A stretch of 64,000 bases of DNA from positions 868,001 through 932,000 of the forward strand of contig SIJG01000042.1 in the NCBI GenBank assembly GCA_023374025.1, read 5' to 3'. A program made the position numbers and the translations under genes. The stretch is from Heterodera schachtii. Taxonomy: Eukaryota; Nematoda; Chromadorea; Rhabditida; Heteroderidae. Shown here in pieces: positions 1 through 11,141 of the stretch; within the stretch, counting starts at the first letter, position 1, and the number at the start of each line of letters is the position of its first letter. The notes below the pieces were generated by a model. It was given only the letters and a program-made list of their open reading frames with translations. It had not been told where the DNA came from and did not search any database.

Positions 1-609
1 AGGTCGACGGACCGACCAAAAGGCGTCTGAAATGCACAAAAGTGAGTAAGTGCTGCTCAAAAGGGCTCCGGAAATGCGTCAGTGATACAGTAGTACAACT
101 TGTGTTGCAGAATAAGTGCTTATACTGTAATGGAAGTCTGTATGTCTCTTTCCATACATTCACTTTTAAATTTGGAGTATCATACTACCGTATCTTCAAA
201 AACACTGTACCATTGCCGCATTCCCCCCCCCCCCCGCCCTCTCATTGTCAGAAGGGACCTCCCGTCGGTCGGTGGTCCGTCGCCCATTTTGGCCTTGCCA
301 ATTTTGCCCGTTTTGCTGCTGTCGTCCGCCGTCCTTCGCCTCTTCCGCCCCTCTCCCCACAATTGGCCGCCCTTTCCGCCACTCCGCCGAACTTTCGCCG
401 CCCGTCCGTCCGAATCGGAGAAGGTCAACCGGCAACGAACTGCTGAAGCCCCCACAAGACGACCACCAATCGGCAGCATTCAGCTCTTTGCTGCAGCTTC
501 TTCGCCCAAATGCGCTCAGTGACAAATTATAAACGGCTAAAAAAAGAACAATTAAACGTATAAAGTTGATAATTGGACGAAGGAAAAAGAGACAAGCAAT
601 TGTCCATTT
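1..609. other. 3' flank of the Bicaudal-C-like gene, no gene seen
   Basis: This stretch lies downstream of the stop of the minus-strand KH gene. It holds a C run near 225-236 followed by a Pro/Arg-type GC-rich segment to about 520. Reading frames exist on both strands, but none has splice signals or a recognisable domain, so I treat the segment as untranslated or intergenic. Confidence 0.5.
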
Positions 610-3600
610 CTATTTCTGTGGCGAATTATGCGTCTCCTCCATCACTCTGTGCTCGCCTGCTTTTTGCGAGTTGACGCTCTTGACCCCGGCGAGCACTCCC
701 GCCGCAATCGGCGACTTCTGAGGATCTGGTGACTTGGGCTGTTCCCTGCTGCTCTCCCGACATTTGTCCAATTTTTCCGTGCCGATTTCTTTTTTGGCCT
801 CTTTCCATCCCACCATTTGTTTCTGGTCAAATGAAAGGTGAGCACTGTTAGAAAAAGCCACCGAAGCAGCGGCCGCGATCAGAGGCTGTTGTTGGTCGGC
901 CTAAAGAGCGAGCGACTGATCTTTGATCATTTGTCATTGGTCGGACGAAACGACAGACCATCAGACTCTCTCGGCAAACACTTCGCATGAAAGCGGCACT
1001 TTCTGAGTCCAGCGGAAATTGGTCCTTGGCAGGCTCTTTGATCTTCAGAAGGCGATTTCGGGCGGTGTACGCGCCGAAAAGATTTGCCTAAAGAGGGAAA
1101 CGAACACATTTCTCGTCTGTTTGTTTGGTAGGCACCTCATAAGTGGCCACGACAAAGTCCTTTTCGTCGGACATCGCTTCCCGCGTCACTTTGGCCCCTT
1201 TCCTTCGCCTCCTCTCCCCAAACTTTAGGTCCAATTCCCTTTCCATTGCAGAAGTTGATGGGCACGAATTATTCAGTTCTGGTGACTTTTCAAAGTGAAG
1301 AGCCACTGGAAGAAGCCCCTTCAGGAAATTTATTTTAACTCTTCTGGCGAAGATATTTCTTTCACTGTAATTACAGTAATCAATTTGCGCGCGATGAAAA
1401 TGCCCTCAAGGGGCCCCGAAATGATAAGGCCCTGTTGGTTCAGCTGAATTTGGGTGTTCGTTCTGAATGCGATCCATCGTACGGCTCCTAAAGATGGCAG
1501 GGCAGTGGGACGAAGTTCGAATTGGCACTCTAAGTGAAGTTCGGCACCCGATGGCTTAAGAGAGGAGAGGAGAGTTACAGAAAACTTTCGGAAGCACTCA
1601 CAAAAACGCCGATTAATTGGCAAACTTTGCCAAATGCCCGCAGCATTTCCAACTCATTTTGGACACTCGACCTGAAACGGAAGTGATCCTTCGATAAAAA
1701 ATAATTTCAACCGCATCAAAAAGTGCAGCGAGCCCATCAGAGGGGGGCATTGGCTGACGAACTGAACGGACAAATCGCTGCCGGAGGGAAAATGCCGCTG
1801 GAGCTGAGTCGGGTCCAGGCGCGGCTGAAGGGCGTACAAATTGCGGCCGGAATCAAGCTGAATGGTCACGGCAATTGTCAGTGGACAAATAGCCTAAACA
1901 AAAAGCCAAAAGAATGCCATTTGGGAATATGCGCCTCTGTATGACCCTGATCAGTTCTCTTGCTTTCTCAACATCCTTTGCACATCCCGAGATGGACACT
2001 TGGTCATTCATTGTAGTCATCGAGTTGGAAAGCGATTTGTTGGAGTCGGGGAAGTGAATGTGGCAGTTGGTTTCACGCATTATCTGGTCAAATACTCTTC
2101 GACAAAAGATGGTGAGGAAGAGGAAAGTGCAATTTTCGGTTTGGGGTCTCATTTCAAAGTTCTTAAAACTCAAATGGAATGGGTAGGGTTGGAGAGGGAG
2201 GGTGAGGGGGAGACGGCAAATGAAGTGTGAGAGAGGGCGGGAGACGGTCAAATGAGGGGTGCTGAGTCGTTATATAAAAACCATCAAAAAGGGCGTTATA
2301 TAAAAAACCATCAAATGAAAATTTCCAACAAAAAACTGCCCATAACTTTTGTCAAAGCCAACCGAATTAAACATTCTTGGTATTATTCGATAGCCCAAAC
2401 TTTTTTCTATTAGCTTGCCTAAATTTCAAAAAATTTGGCCAAGTTTGAGCAAAGTCCTGGCCAAAAGTAGTCAAGGAACCAGTTTTAGACATTTTTGGTC
2501 ATAACTTTTTTGAAACCTGACGAAATTTTTTGAAACTTCGGTAAGCTAATAGAGAACAATTAGGGAAAAATTCTGATCAAAACATTCTTAGAACGAACAA
2601 AATAAAGTGGCCTTGATACCATTCGCTAGCCCTATGTTTCCTCTATTAGTCTGCAAAATTTAAAAAAATTTCATTAGGATTCAAAAAAGTTATGGCCAAA
2701 AATGTTTAAAAATCAGGTTCCTTGGGTACTCTTGGCCATAACTTTGCTCAATCTTGGCCAAATTTTTTGAAATTTAGGTGACTAATAGAGAAATGTTAGG
2801 GCTATCGAATAATACCAAGAATGTTTAATTTAGTTGGCTTTGACAAAAGTTATTGGCAGTTTTTTGTTGGAAATTTTAATTTGATGGTTTTTATATAACG
2901 ACATAGCACCAAATGAGGGGGGGGGGGGGGGGGGGGGGGAAGGGGGAAGGGGGAGAGGGACAAATGAGGGGTGCGTGAGGGGAGAGACAGATGAGGGGTG
3001 TGGGGCGGGGAAGGGATGACCTGCTGAGTGTTACGTCCGCCTTTGCCGATGATTTGCGAGTGCAGAGAATGGCTGACTTCAATCTTCAGAATGACGCGCT
3101 CCTTCTGAAAGCGACGGGACAGCCATTGATAGTCAAAAGCCGACAAAACGACCTTCGCTCTAAGTTTTTCTTCAATCGCTTGCGCCGCCCTTTGAACGCT
3201 TTGGGACGAGCCGATCACTTTCACAAAAGGGTCTGAACTTTGCCTATTAGTCCGTCCACTTATTAATTTCCCTGCCCTCACCTTTTTTAGTTTTCGCTCG
3301 AATTTTCAATTTTGAAGGCCAACAAATCTGTATGTTCCATTTTGGTTTGTCGTCATCTTTTAGAATACCTTCGCTCCTGTGTTCTTCTCCACTCGCGCAA
3401 AAAAAGAATCGGCACTTTCCCCAGGTGCTTCTCCTATTAAAGGATTTGACTCATTGGGCACCTTCCCCTGTCTCTCTCCCTATCCCACCCCTCTTCTCTC
3501 TCTCTCTCTCTCTCTCCTTTCTCTGTCTCAACTCTCCCCTCCTTCCTCCTCCGTTCTCCTCTCTCTTTCTCTCTCTATCTTTCTCTCTCTTTCTCTCTCT

Positions 3601-3736
3601 CTCTTTCTCTCTCTGTATTTCTCTCTCTCCCTCTCTTTCTCTCTCTCTCTCTCTCTCTCCTTTCTCTGTCTCAACTCTCCCCTCCTTCCTCCTCCTTTCT
3701 CCTCTCTCTCTCTTTCTCTCTCTTTCTCTCTCTGTC

Positions 3737-3782
<46 letters not shown>

Positions 3783-3888
3783 CCTCTCTTTCTCTCTCTC
3801 TCTCCTTTCTCTGTCTCAACTCTCCCCTCCTTCCTCCTCCTTTCTCCTCTCTCTCTCTCTCTTTCTCTCTCTGTCTTTCTCTCTCTCC

Positions 3889-3929
<41 letters not shown>

Positions 3930-4193
3930 CCTCTCTTCTTTCTTCATTACCAGTGATCATTGCTTCCAGCCTAAATAAAATCCAATTTGAAAACTTGTAA
4001 TAATTAAAAATTCGGTACTTTTCCGTTTTGCGGCCAAAGTTTGAATTCTACGCGCCCGTTGTTAATTTAAAAATAATCAAATTTTTGGCCGCAAAACGGA
4101 AAAGTACCAAAAATTCTTATCAACTTACTTCCTCCTGTCAACTTGAACCTTTGCTTCTGTTTCATCTTCCTGGCCAGGTGATTTGGACTCCAT
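610..4193 (-). CDS. bcc-1: Bicaudal-C-like KH-domain RNA-binding protein
   Basis: Predicted cytoplasmic mRNA-binding protein of the Bicaudal-C family (BCC-1/GLD-3 in nematodes), whose members regulate translation and polyadenylation of bound mRNAs. Exons on the minus strand, in order: 4129-4193 (ATG; VDRRK block), one ending at 3369, 3282-3327, 3153-3232, 3021-3104, 1946-2083, 1712-1893, 1602-1671, 1375-1554, 1136-1318, 959-1087, 610-900 (stop). Phases agree throughout except at the second exon, whose 5' edge is unresolved next to a CT tract. The family landmarks are clear: PSKLKIRAK, a canonical KH domain with GXXG as IIGKGG followed by CHIHFPDSN, then a divergent KH-like unit ending GPLEGIFIARKLI and GLLPVALHFE. 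Introns are 40-58 bp, except one of about 0.9 kb that carries a MITE. No SAM domain precedes the stop at 610. Confidence 0.85.
2258..2910. mobile_element. MITE with GGTGC termini and 8-bp target duplication, copy 1
   Basis: Long terminal inverted repeats start GGTGCTGAGTCGTTATATAA on the left and GGTGCTATGTCGTTATATAA on the right arm read in reverse. The 8-bp direct repeat AAATGAGG flanks it at 2250-2257 and 2911-2918. The arms continue inward with mirrored blocks, including the box GGTATTATTCGATAGCCC. No coding capacity is visible. It sits in an intron of the KH gene. The 8-bp duplication fits hAT or a related superfamily. A second copy is at 45970. Confidence 0.85.
3470..3945. repeat. CT-rich minisatellite in an intron
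   Basis: Imperfect tandem blocks of CTCTCT/TTTCTCTCTCT alternate with a longer unit containing CTGTCTCAACTCTCCCCTCC, seen three times (about 3520, 3665, 3815). The long open frames here, on both strands, are artefacts of the repeat. Confidence 0.85.
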
Positions 4194-4726
4194 AAATCGC
4201 AAAATAATTCTTCAAAGGATAAAAGATAAATCGGACGAAAGCGGGAGCAAAAAAGGGGGGAAATGCGGGAGAGTTCAACGGTAATCAGAGGAAATCAATG
4301 GCAGCCAAATTTTGGAGGGGGCGGGGGAGAGCCCCCCCCCCCCCTTTTTTCTGCTCGCTATCACAACGCTGTCGTCATCAACAACAAATTGTGCGGTAAA
4401 AGAAGTGGTAACGGAGGCATTTATTGCGCAGCTCACAGCCATCATTATGATTGATAATTAATTGCATCTGAGAAGGTAAAGAAAGAAGCCGCGAGTAGGG
4501 AAAATTGTTGAATTTGTAAGAGAGAGAGAGAGGAGAGAGAGAGAGAAGGGAGAGAGAGGAGAGAGAGAGAACGGGAGGAGAGAGAGAAAGGGGAGAGAGA
4601 GAGAGAACGGGAGGAGAGAGAAAAGTTAAGTTAATAAACCAAAGACATTAGCAACAACTATTTTTTTATTTGTAGCTGTTACAATATATGTACACACATC
4701 ATTTTGTCCGTTCTCTCTTCGTCCGA
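4194..4726. repeat. Intergenic segment with G/C runs and GA minisatellite
   Basis: Between the KH gene start and the next gene's stop there is a short segment with G and C runs (about 4315-4345) and a GA-rich tandem array at 4519-4625 with units like GAGAGAACGGGAG. No supported gene is seen. Confidence 0.7.
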
Positions 4727-6043
4727 TCACTTCCCAATGCCAAATGTCCCTCCTCCCCCAATTGCCATGCCCGTAATCGCCACCGGCGTCGTTTTGTTCG
4801 TCGCTTCTTTGTACGCGCTGATTCTGTCCTTACAATAGCCGGCCACACAATCGAAGTGCTCCCCGCACTCTCTGATCGCGTCTCTGCATCCGTTGCCCTC
4901 CACGCGAATGCAAATTCCGCCGTCGCATCGTTCTCCGATTTGGCACACTTTGCGAAAGCACTCTTTGGCGGGGAGTCATTGTATTTGGTGCCATGTCACT
5001 GCCACTCACCATCTTTTGAACAAATTCCGCCTATGCAAAAGTATGGCGGGGGACAGTCCTCGGCAGCGGCAGAGAGCGAACACGGAATGCCCTGGAAGGG
5101 ACGGCACTCGCCCTCGGGCACACTCACCGGAGAGCAGGCATTCTCCGGCAGACATCTGCCACCATTTGCTTTGCAAATGTCCGCCACACAGCGTCCTTCG
5201 CGACAAATATTCATTTCGGCACATTCACCGGAATTAGCGCAATTGGAATTGCTTGTCGGGACGCAAAAGCCATTGAAACAGCTTTGGCCGGATGAGCAAA
5301 CCAATTGAGCACAACCTAAGCAGTGGGAATAAAAGAGGACCAGCTGTTGCTGATTACCTTCCTGAGTCACACATTTATCACCGCTGAGAGTTTCTCCGGG
5401 GTCACATTTTTGTGCCGATGGTAAAAAAACTGGAACAATTGTGTCGCGACGCCGTTGGCATTTGTTTTGGTGGCACTCGAAAAGTGACGGAGGGCCGCAA
5501 TCGAAGGGCGAGAAGCAGAACATGGAGGACAATTGCATGCACATCCCATCCCGGCAAAGCTCGCTCATCTCCTCACAGACTGTGTCCGCACATCCTTTCA
5601 ATTTCCAATTGTGCCATCGTTCGCTTCTTTCGCTTACTGTCAATGGCACATCGCCCGCCAATGCATTTGCCTTGGGGCCCACAATCGGACACCACCGCAC
5701 GGGCCAATCCCTCCGCCACCAAAACATTCCTTCCGCACGGTCGCCCCACATAAAGAACGCATTTGCCTTGCCGACACTCCGATTCCTTGCCACATCTGAT
5801 CTATCCGATGCGTTCGCGTTTTAATTGAGGCGCATAACTGACTTTGGCACAATCGCCCGGTGGCTCCATCCCCTGCTCATCTTGGCATTTGTCAAATGCA
5901 CAGTGAAAGCCCTCGGGGCATTGGTAATCGCCGAAAAAGGGACATGGATCGGAAAAGGACGAAGGGACGACAAAACAAAGGACAAGCAAAGGGGATTTGA
6001 GCAACAAACGGCGGATTAAAAAAGAGGATGACGAAGGAGTCAT
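4727..6043 (-). CDS. Secreted cysteine-rich EB-module-like protein
   Basis: Five exons give a complete 380-residue product: 5843-6043, 5638-5800, 5358-5594, 5010-5315, 4727-4962. All junctions are in phase and introns are 42-47 bp. Residues 1-31 form a signal peptide: a basic RRLLLK stretch, then a hydrophobic LLVLCFVV core ending at SSFS. About 46 cysteines follow, in repeated patterns such as CxxGxxC and CxxxxC with GxC endings (for example CRQGKC, CIGGRC, CDGGIC), as in nematode EB-type disulfide modules. No catalytic domain or membrane anchor is evident; the tail is short and Gly-rich. Location is predicted as extracellular or cuticular. The start follows the Wntless stop by about 270 bp on the same strand, so co-transcription is possible. 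Function is unknown. Confidence 0.8.
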
Positions 6044-6313
6044 TTGTGCACAAAATTAGGAAAGAAATAAATGGGCGAAATGGCGGGGGGGGGGGGGGAG
6101 GGGAGTGGCGCTGATCAGTCGGATCAATCGGAGGACGAATGAAGCGCACCCTCCCAATACGCGTCATAAAAACAACGACCTTTTACATGTGCACTTCGTT
6201 TTGTCAAATCAAATGAACTAACTAATTAAGAATTGATTCTTTCCAAATGTGTCTTTGGAAAAATTCGAAGGTGCGGCAATTTATTGCTTCAGTCATTTGA
6301 AGGTTTTAACAAA

Positions 6314-8660
6314 TTAATCATCGGAATGGCATCTGTTAATTGAGCTGCCGTTGTCACTGAGCGACCAGCCGAACCCATCAAATCTTCGTTTTCGTCCTCC
6401 AACACTAAAAAACAAAACAAATAAAAACAGTCGAAGTCGAACAATCGAATGCATTTGCCTTGGGCGTCTTTGTAATGTTTGTGCGATGGCGCATACCTTA
6501 AGACAGTTTTGGGTTAAGCACATTAAAATTGGATTACATGGCGAGTAGCAGCAGCACGTACAAATTCCACATTCCGAGGGTGCCGGTGAAAAAGGCACTC
6601 GCAGAAATGGAGATGAAGCGGCCCAGCGGAGACCATGGCGGCGAAGCGCCGTCCTCCGCCCCTTCGTCCTCAGTTGGCACGAAAAGTCCGTCGTCGTACT
6701 AAAAGGCACCAGAAGAGTAAAGAATAGGGAGGACAAATGAGCGAAAAGTGAGGGGACGCACCCGTTGCACCCAATAGGAGAGAGAGGTGCAGACGGAGCA
6801 GAGCAGCGTGAAGAGCATCAGAAAGCGGAAGCGGAACAGCACCGCCTCCACGCGGAGGCGCCTCCGCGGATTGTGCCGACGCAATTCGGCCTCTCTCTGC
6901 TGACGAATTGTCAGCCAAACCATGCACACTTTGTAGAGCAAAAACAACTTAACCGCACACAAATGAGCAATGAATAATGCCAAAATGTACAACGACGGAA
7001 TGGCCGAACCGTGTAAATGATAGCTGAGCCAATGCCAAGAACGATGGAGACGAGGGCCAACCGGTGAGACCCTTCTGAAGACCAAACGGAATGGAAAGGG
7101 TTGGCCAACTGACGGCCCCGTTCGGAGAGATCGAAGCCCAACAGAACGGCACAGGAAAGAACCACCAGGGACAAATTGCGCCAATAGTTGCGCTGAAAAA
7201 AAAAAAAGAATGCATTTGGCATTCGGTGGGTCAGCCGACCAAATCATTTCTCGATTTGTCGTCGATGAGATGCTCTCCCGCAAAAATGAGCCAAAATGAG
7301 AAGAGAACGGCGTAGAAAAAGCCCTGACGGAGATCACCAAAGAGCAAAAGAGCAGGGAAATCCATGCGCAACGAAAGCCATTCGATTGGCACTAAAAATG
7401 AGGAAAAGTGCCGAAGTGGCAAGGGAAGCGGAAAAATGAACCATCCAAAAGGAGCAGGGAACAGCCGAGGACGAAAATGGTCTTTTCGAGGAGGACGGGC
7501 TGTCGGGGAAGGGCACGGACGCGGCGGAAGAACCAAAAGAGGACGGACAAAAGGACGGGCGAAAGGGCACTTTTAAGCCACAGCCAAACCAAAGTGAATC
7601 CGCCATTTTGGTGAATTTCCTTTGGGAAAAAGAGAAAAAATTAGCAATAAAAAGGGAAAAACAATGAGGCGAAGCTCGCGGAGGGGCCCGGGGAAGGCGC
7701 AATTGGGGCCTTTGTTGTTGCTGAGAAGGCACAGAGTTCGGTTGGCGGGGATTCGAATGTTCAACAAATATTGCGGGTGGGGGAGAGAGCCGAAGTGAAA
7801 CAAATCCAACAGGGAACAGTCGAAGGAGAAGCCGATACGAGCCTGTATTCCGAAAAACACGAGTTGATCACCTCCCCCCCCCCCACAGTTGGCACTTTGT
7901 CGGGGTCGACCAAACATTGCAACGCCCGGCGGACCGTCGACCGGACCAATTCAACCCATTCTCCGCCAGCGGCGGGTGGGCCCCCCCGGCGCCAAAATGC
8001 CATTCGAACGTCGAATTCCATCAGAATGTCTTCCGCTGAATATATGTGAAGGGTTGGATTTAAAATATACAAAACACTGACAAAAAGACGTTGTTTCGGG
8101 ACTGAACTCAAATTCCAAGTCCAAAAAGCCAATGAGAAATTGAAAAAGGGGCGAATATTCCAATTGGACGCCGTCACGCATATGGGGCATTTGGGCAACG
8201 AAAACAATGTCACGCGCATCCGAAGACAGGGGGCTGTGCTGCTTCAGATCGGGGACCAACACACAATTTTGCTGAGAAAATGCCGAATGGACAAACTTTT
8301 AAATTTATTTTTGATGAGTGAAACATTGCCAAGTGACCCCCCCCCCCCCTCCGCTCCCCTAATTATCCTCATTAGCGGCTTTTTCTTCACCGTTTTGTCG
8401 GGTCGGAGAGTGAACCATTCACCACTTTTACCCGAACTTTTGTCCACACATGCGCTAAGTACAAATTCCATGGAAGAAGAAGGGCCGGGAGCTAAATAAA
8501 TAAATTAATTAATTAATTAAAACTAATTAAAAATAAAAATTAAATGAAAGAAACCGAAAAGTGCGCCGAGGAGAAAGAAAAGTGATTGGAGAAGAAAAAG
8601 GAGGGAGAGAATGAAGAACAGTTTTCGGTTGGAAAGATTTTCAATAACGTAGCCAATCAT
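6314..8660 (-). CDS. mig-14: Wntless / MIG-14 Wnt secretion receptor
   Basis: Multi-pass membrane protein that carries lipidated Wnt from the Golgi to the cell surface. Twelve exons: 8555-8660, 8391-8491, 8271-8082, 8035-7896, 7842-7663, 7619-7442, 7391-7240, 7192-7071, 7023-6762, 6698-6538, 6496-6443, 6404-6314. They total 1737 nt, a 578-residue protein; human WLS has about 540. Family landmarks in order: N-terminal [10 protein letters not shown] plus a membrane segment, APGP-like lumenal start, [88 protein letters not shown]. Introns are 38-119 bp. The last intron (6405-6442, 38 bp) decides the frame of the C-terminal tail; a different donor would move the stop. Everything up to YAPSHK is secure. 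Confidence 0.95.
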
Positions 8661-9284
8661 TGTTTAAGTGAAAGGCAAAACTGAAAGGGAAGAAATGCCT
8701 TGGCACTTTAAAAAGGGACCATTGCTTTTTCGGAAAATCGTTCCCCCCAAATTGGAAAAGTGCCAAATAGAAACAGTGCCGAGGGACAGGTGACTTAAGA
8801 GAAAAACTGTGGCATCACAAAGCTTTCTTCGTGTTCCTTCACCTTTCCCCAACCCCAAAAAGCCGACAAAATTAACTCGGGTATTTAACCAGTAAATGTT
8901 TTAAAAATTTGTAACCTTTTGTAAATTTATATTCAAAGATTACTCTATCCAATGGTATAAATTTTTATTAGCTACGAATAATTATAGTGGTCAAATTGAT
9001 TTTTGTTGTTTGAATTTGCTATTTTTATTCAGGTCAATAAATACAAAAAATTTAAAATAATTTTATTAAAATAATTCTATTTAATAAAAAAATTTTTGTT
9101 TAATGCCCTCACTAAAGAACAGAATAAGGGGGGGGGGGGTAAGCTCACCAGCAGCAGCGGGTAAACCCAGCGAAAACTCGGTAATATTCATATGGGTTAA
9201 CCCTCAATTGATTTGTGAGGGTAAGAAACGTTTTTAAATTCTGAAAATTTTCACCGGTGGCGCCCGTCGGACGGTTACCCCACA
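8661..9284. other. Intergenic AT-rich segment upstream of Wntless
   Basis: This covers the Wntless upstream region and AT-rich DNA with a G run near 9129-9139 and a short GC patch (GTAAGCTCACCAGCAGCAG). A polypyrimidine stretch ending TTTCAG on the minus strand (about 8680) precedes the Wntless ATG and could take a spliced leader. No gene is seen. Confidence 0.5.
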
Positions 9285-10225
9285 TTTGCGCTCCGAACAT
9301 TTGCGCCTATGTCCAAAATAGGGATCAAACAAGTTTTTTTCAATCACAGATAGACTAATCAGCTTTAAATAAGTGATTATATGCGATAATTTGATCGTCA
9401 GCAAATTTTTGTAAGTTCCTAATAAACCAAAAGAACGAGTTTTTTCAAATTTAATACTGTTTACGACGGTGCTAGTGCGTTTCGTAAAAAAGGCCAATGG
9501 GTTCGAAACAAAAAATATGTAACACATAAAAATTCATATCTTATTTTAAATTCAAGCAAATAAATATTTCGTGGTATCATTCAATAGCTTTAAGTGTTCT
9601 CTTTCAGAATATGATTTTTTAAAATTTTTTGCTTAAATATTAAAAAAGTTATAAAGCATTGAATATACAATGTTTTTTGAAATGGTAATGCACATATAAT
9701 TATAAACATTTAAAATTTAAAGTATTTAAATTGCAATAGATCCAAAATGAATTAATATATTGGATAGCCCTAAGAATTCTCTATTTGCCTTTAAAATTTC
9801 AGGAAATTTCATTGAGCTTCAAAAATTTTCTGGACAAAAATTTCTGACTTAGGGTTTTTTGAATTATTTATAACTTTTTTAATATTTAAGCAAAAAATTT
9901 TAAAAAATCATATTCTGAAAGAGAACACTTAAAGCTATTGAATGATACCATGAAATATTTATTTGCTTGAATTTAAAATAAGATATGAATTTTTATGTGT
10001 TACATATTTTTGTTTCGAACCCATTGGCCCTTTTACGAAACGCGCATGGGTGGTAGTTTTATGGCTGGCCTATTTACGAAACGCGCAACCCCATTTTGGC
10101 ACGTTTACGAAACGCGCATGGGTGGCCTTTTTTACGAAACGCGTCAGCACGGTTTACGACCTTAAGAGAGAAAAAACTTAAGTTTGAACCCTATTTTGGA
10201 AATAGGCGCAAATGTCTGGACACGC
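9285..10225. mobile_element. Fold-back element with ACATTTGCGCCTAT arms
   Basis: A palindrome of about 0.94 kb centred near 9750. The left arm has ACATTTGCGCCTATGTCC; the right arm reads the complementary block at about 10195-10225. Inside, mirrored blocks include TATGTAACACATAAAAATTC and GGTATCATTCAATAGC (9573, and in reverse at about 9935). The right arm carries four or five copies of TTTACGAAACGCGC, the left arm only one diverged copy. Exact ends and target duplication were not found. Confidence 0.75.
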
Positions 10226-10320
10226 GTCGGACCGTACCCCTTAAAAAAAATGCGAAGAAAGCGTGCCGAAAAAACAAGCGGGCCAAAGAGCAAAGAAAAA
10301 AAGGCCGTTGCTCGCTAAGC

Positions 10321-10640
10321 GGGGGGGGGGGGGGGGTAGTCCTCTCATTTGTCAGGGGTTAGTCCTCTCATTTGTCAGGGGTTAGTCCTCTCATTTGTCA
10401 GGGGTTAGTCCTCTCATTTGTCAGGGGTTAGTCCTCTCATTTGTCAGGGGTTAGTCCTCTCATTTGTCAGGGGTTAGTCCTCTCATTTGTCAGGGGGTAG
10501 TCCTCTCATTTGTCAGGGGTTAGTCCTCTCATTTGTCAGGGGTTAGTCCTCTCATTTGTCAGGGGTTAGTCCTCTCATTTGTCAGGGGTTAGTCCCCTCA
10601 TTTGTCAGGGGTTAGTCCTCTCATTTGTCAGGGGTTAGTC
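10321..10640. repeat. 23-bp minisatellite preceded by a G16 run
   Basis: A run of 16 G is followed from 10336 by about 13 nearly perfect 23-bp units, each containing TAGTCCTCTCATTTGTCAGG. Units differ by only one or two bases, which suggests recent expansion. There are no spacers, so this is not a CRISPR array. Confidence 0.95.
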
Positions 10641-11141
10641 GCCTCCCGCCGTCCGAAGCCAAAGGTCAGCAAGGTAACTTTCTTTTGGTGTGGGGATGAG
10701 AAGGGAGTAATCGACGGCAATAAAACTTGGCGGGAGAAGTGGGATTAATTGTGGGGAACGATTTCACTTTGTGTGAAATCGGCGGAGGAACGAATAATAA
10801 ATTGGGGGGGGGGGGGCGAAGGGTTCGTTCTCCGCCGCCGCTGGGCTCAAATTGTCGCATCGATTGGGGCGGTGTCCCCGGGCAAAAAGCCGACCTTCGA
10901 ATGCGTACTCAAACAGCAGATGGTCAGCGACAACAAACAGATGGAAAAACCGTCGCCAATTTGGTTGTTGTCTTTTAAAGTGCCGTTTTTTCCTTTGTTT
11001 AACATTTAAATATTTATCCCTTTTTCGATATGTATGAACAATAAATCATTTGGCAATAAATCATCGGTTAAATAAAAATTGTTTAATTGGGCTTTTGGAA
11101 CAATGACTATGATGCTTTTCATTTGGCCATGACTCCGCTGA
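10641..11141. other. Intergenic segment, possible unassigned plus-strand exon
   Basis: A frame at about 10830-11009 on the plus strand (containing SIGAVSPGKKPTFECVLKQQ) has no close relative that I recognise and no clear partner exon. AATAAA-like signals lie near 11040 and 11070. A minus-strand reading is also open in part. I do not assign a product. Confidence 0.25.

Noticed and set aside
3332..4000. 200-codon Ser/Leu-rich frames
   Set aside because: They arise from CT-rich repeats inside an intron of the KH gene.
10336..10640. Regular direct repeats that resemble a CRISPR array
   Set aside because: Units are contiguous with no variable spacers, and the DNA is eukaryotic; it is a minisatellite.
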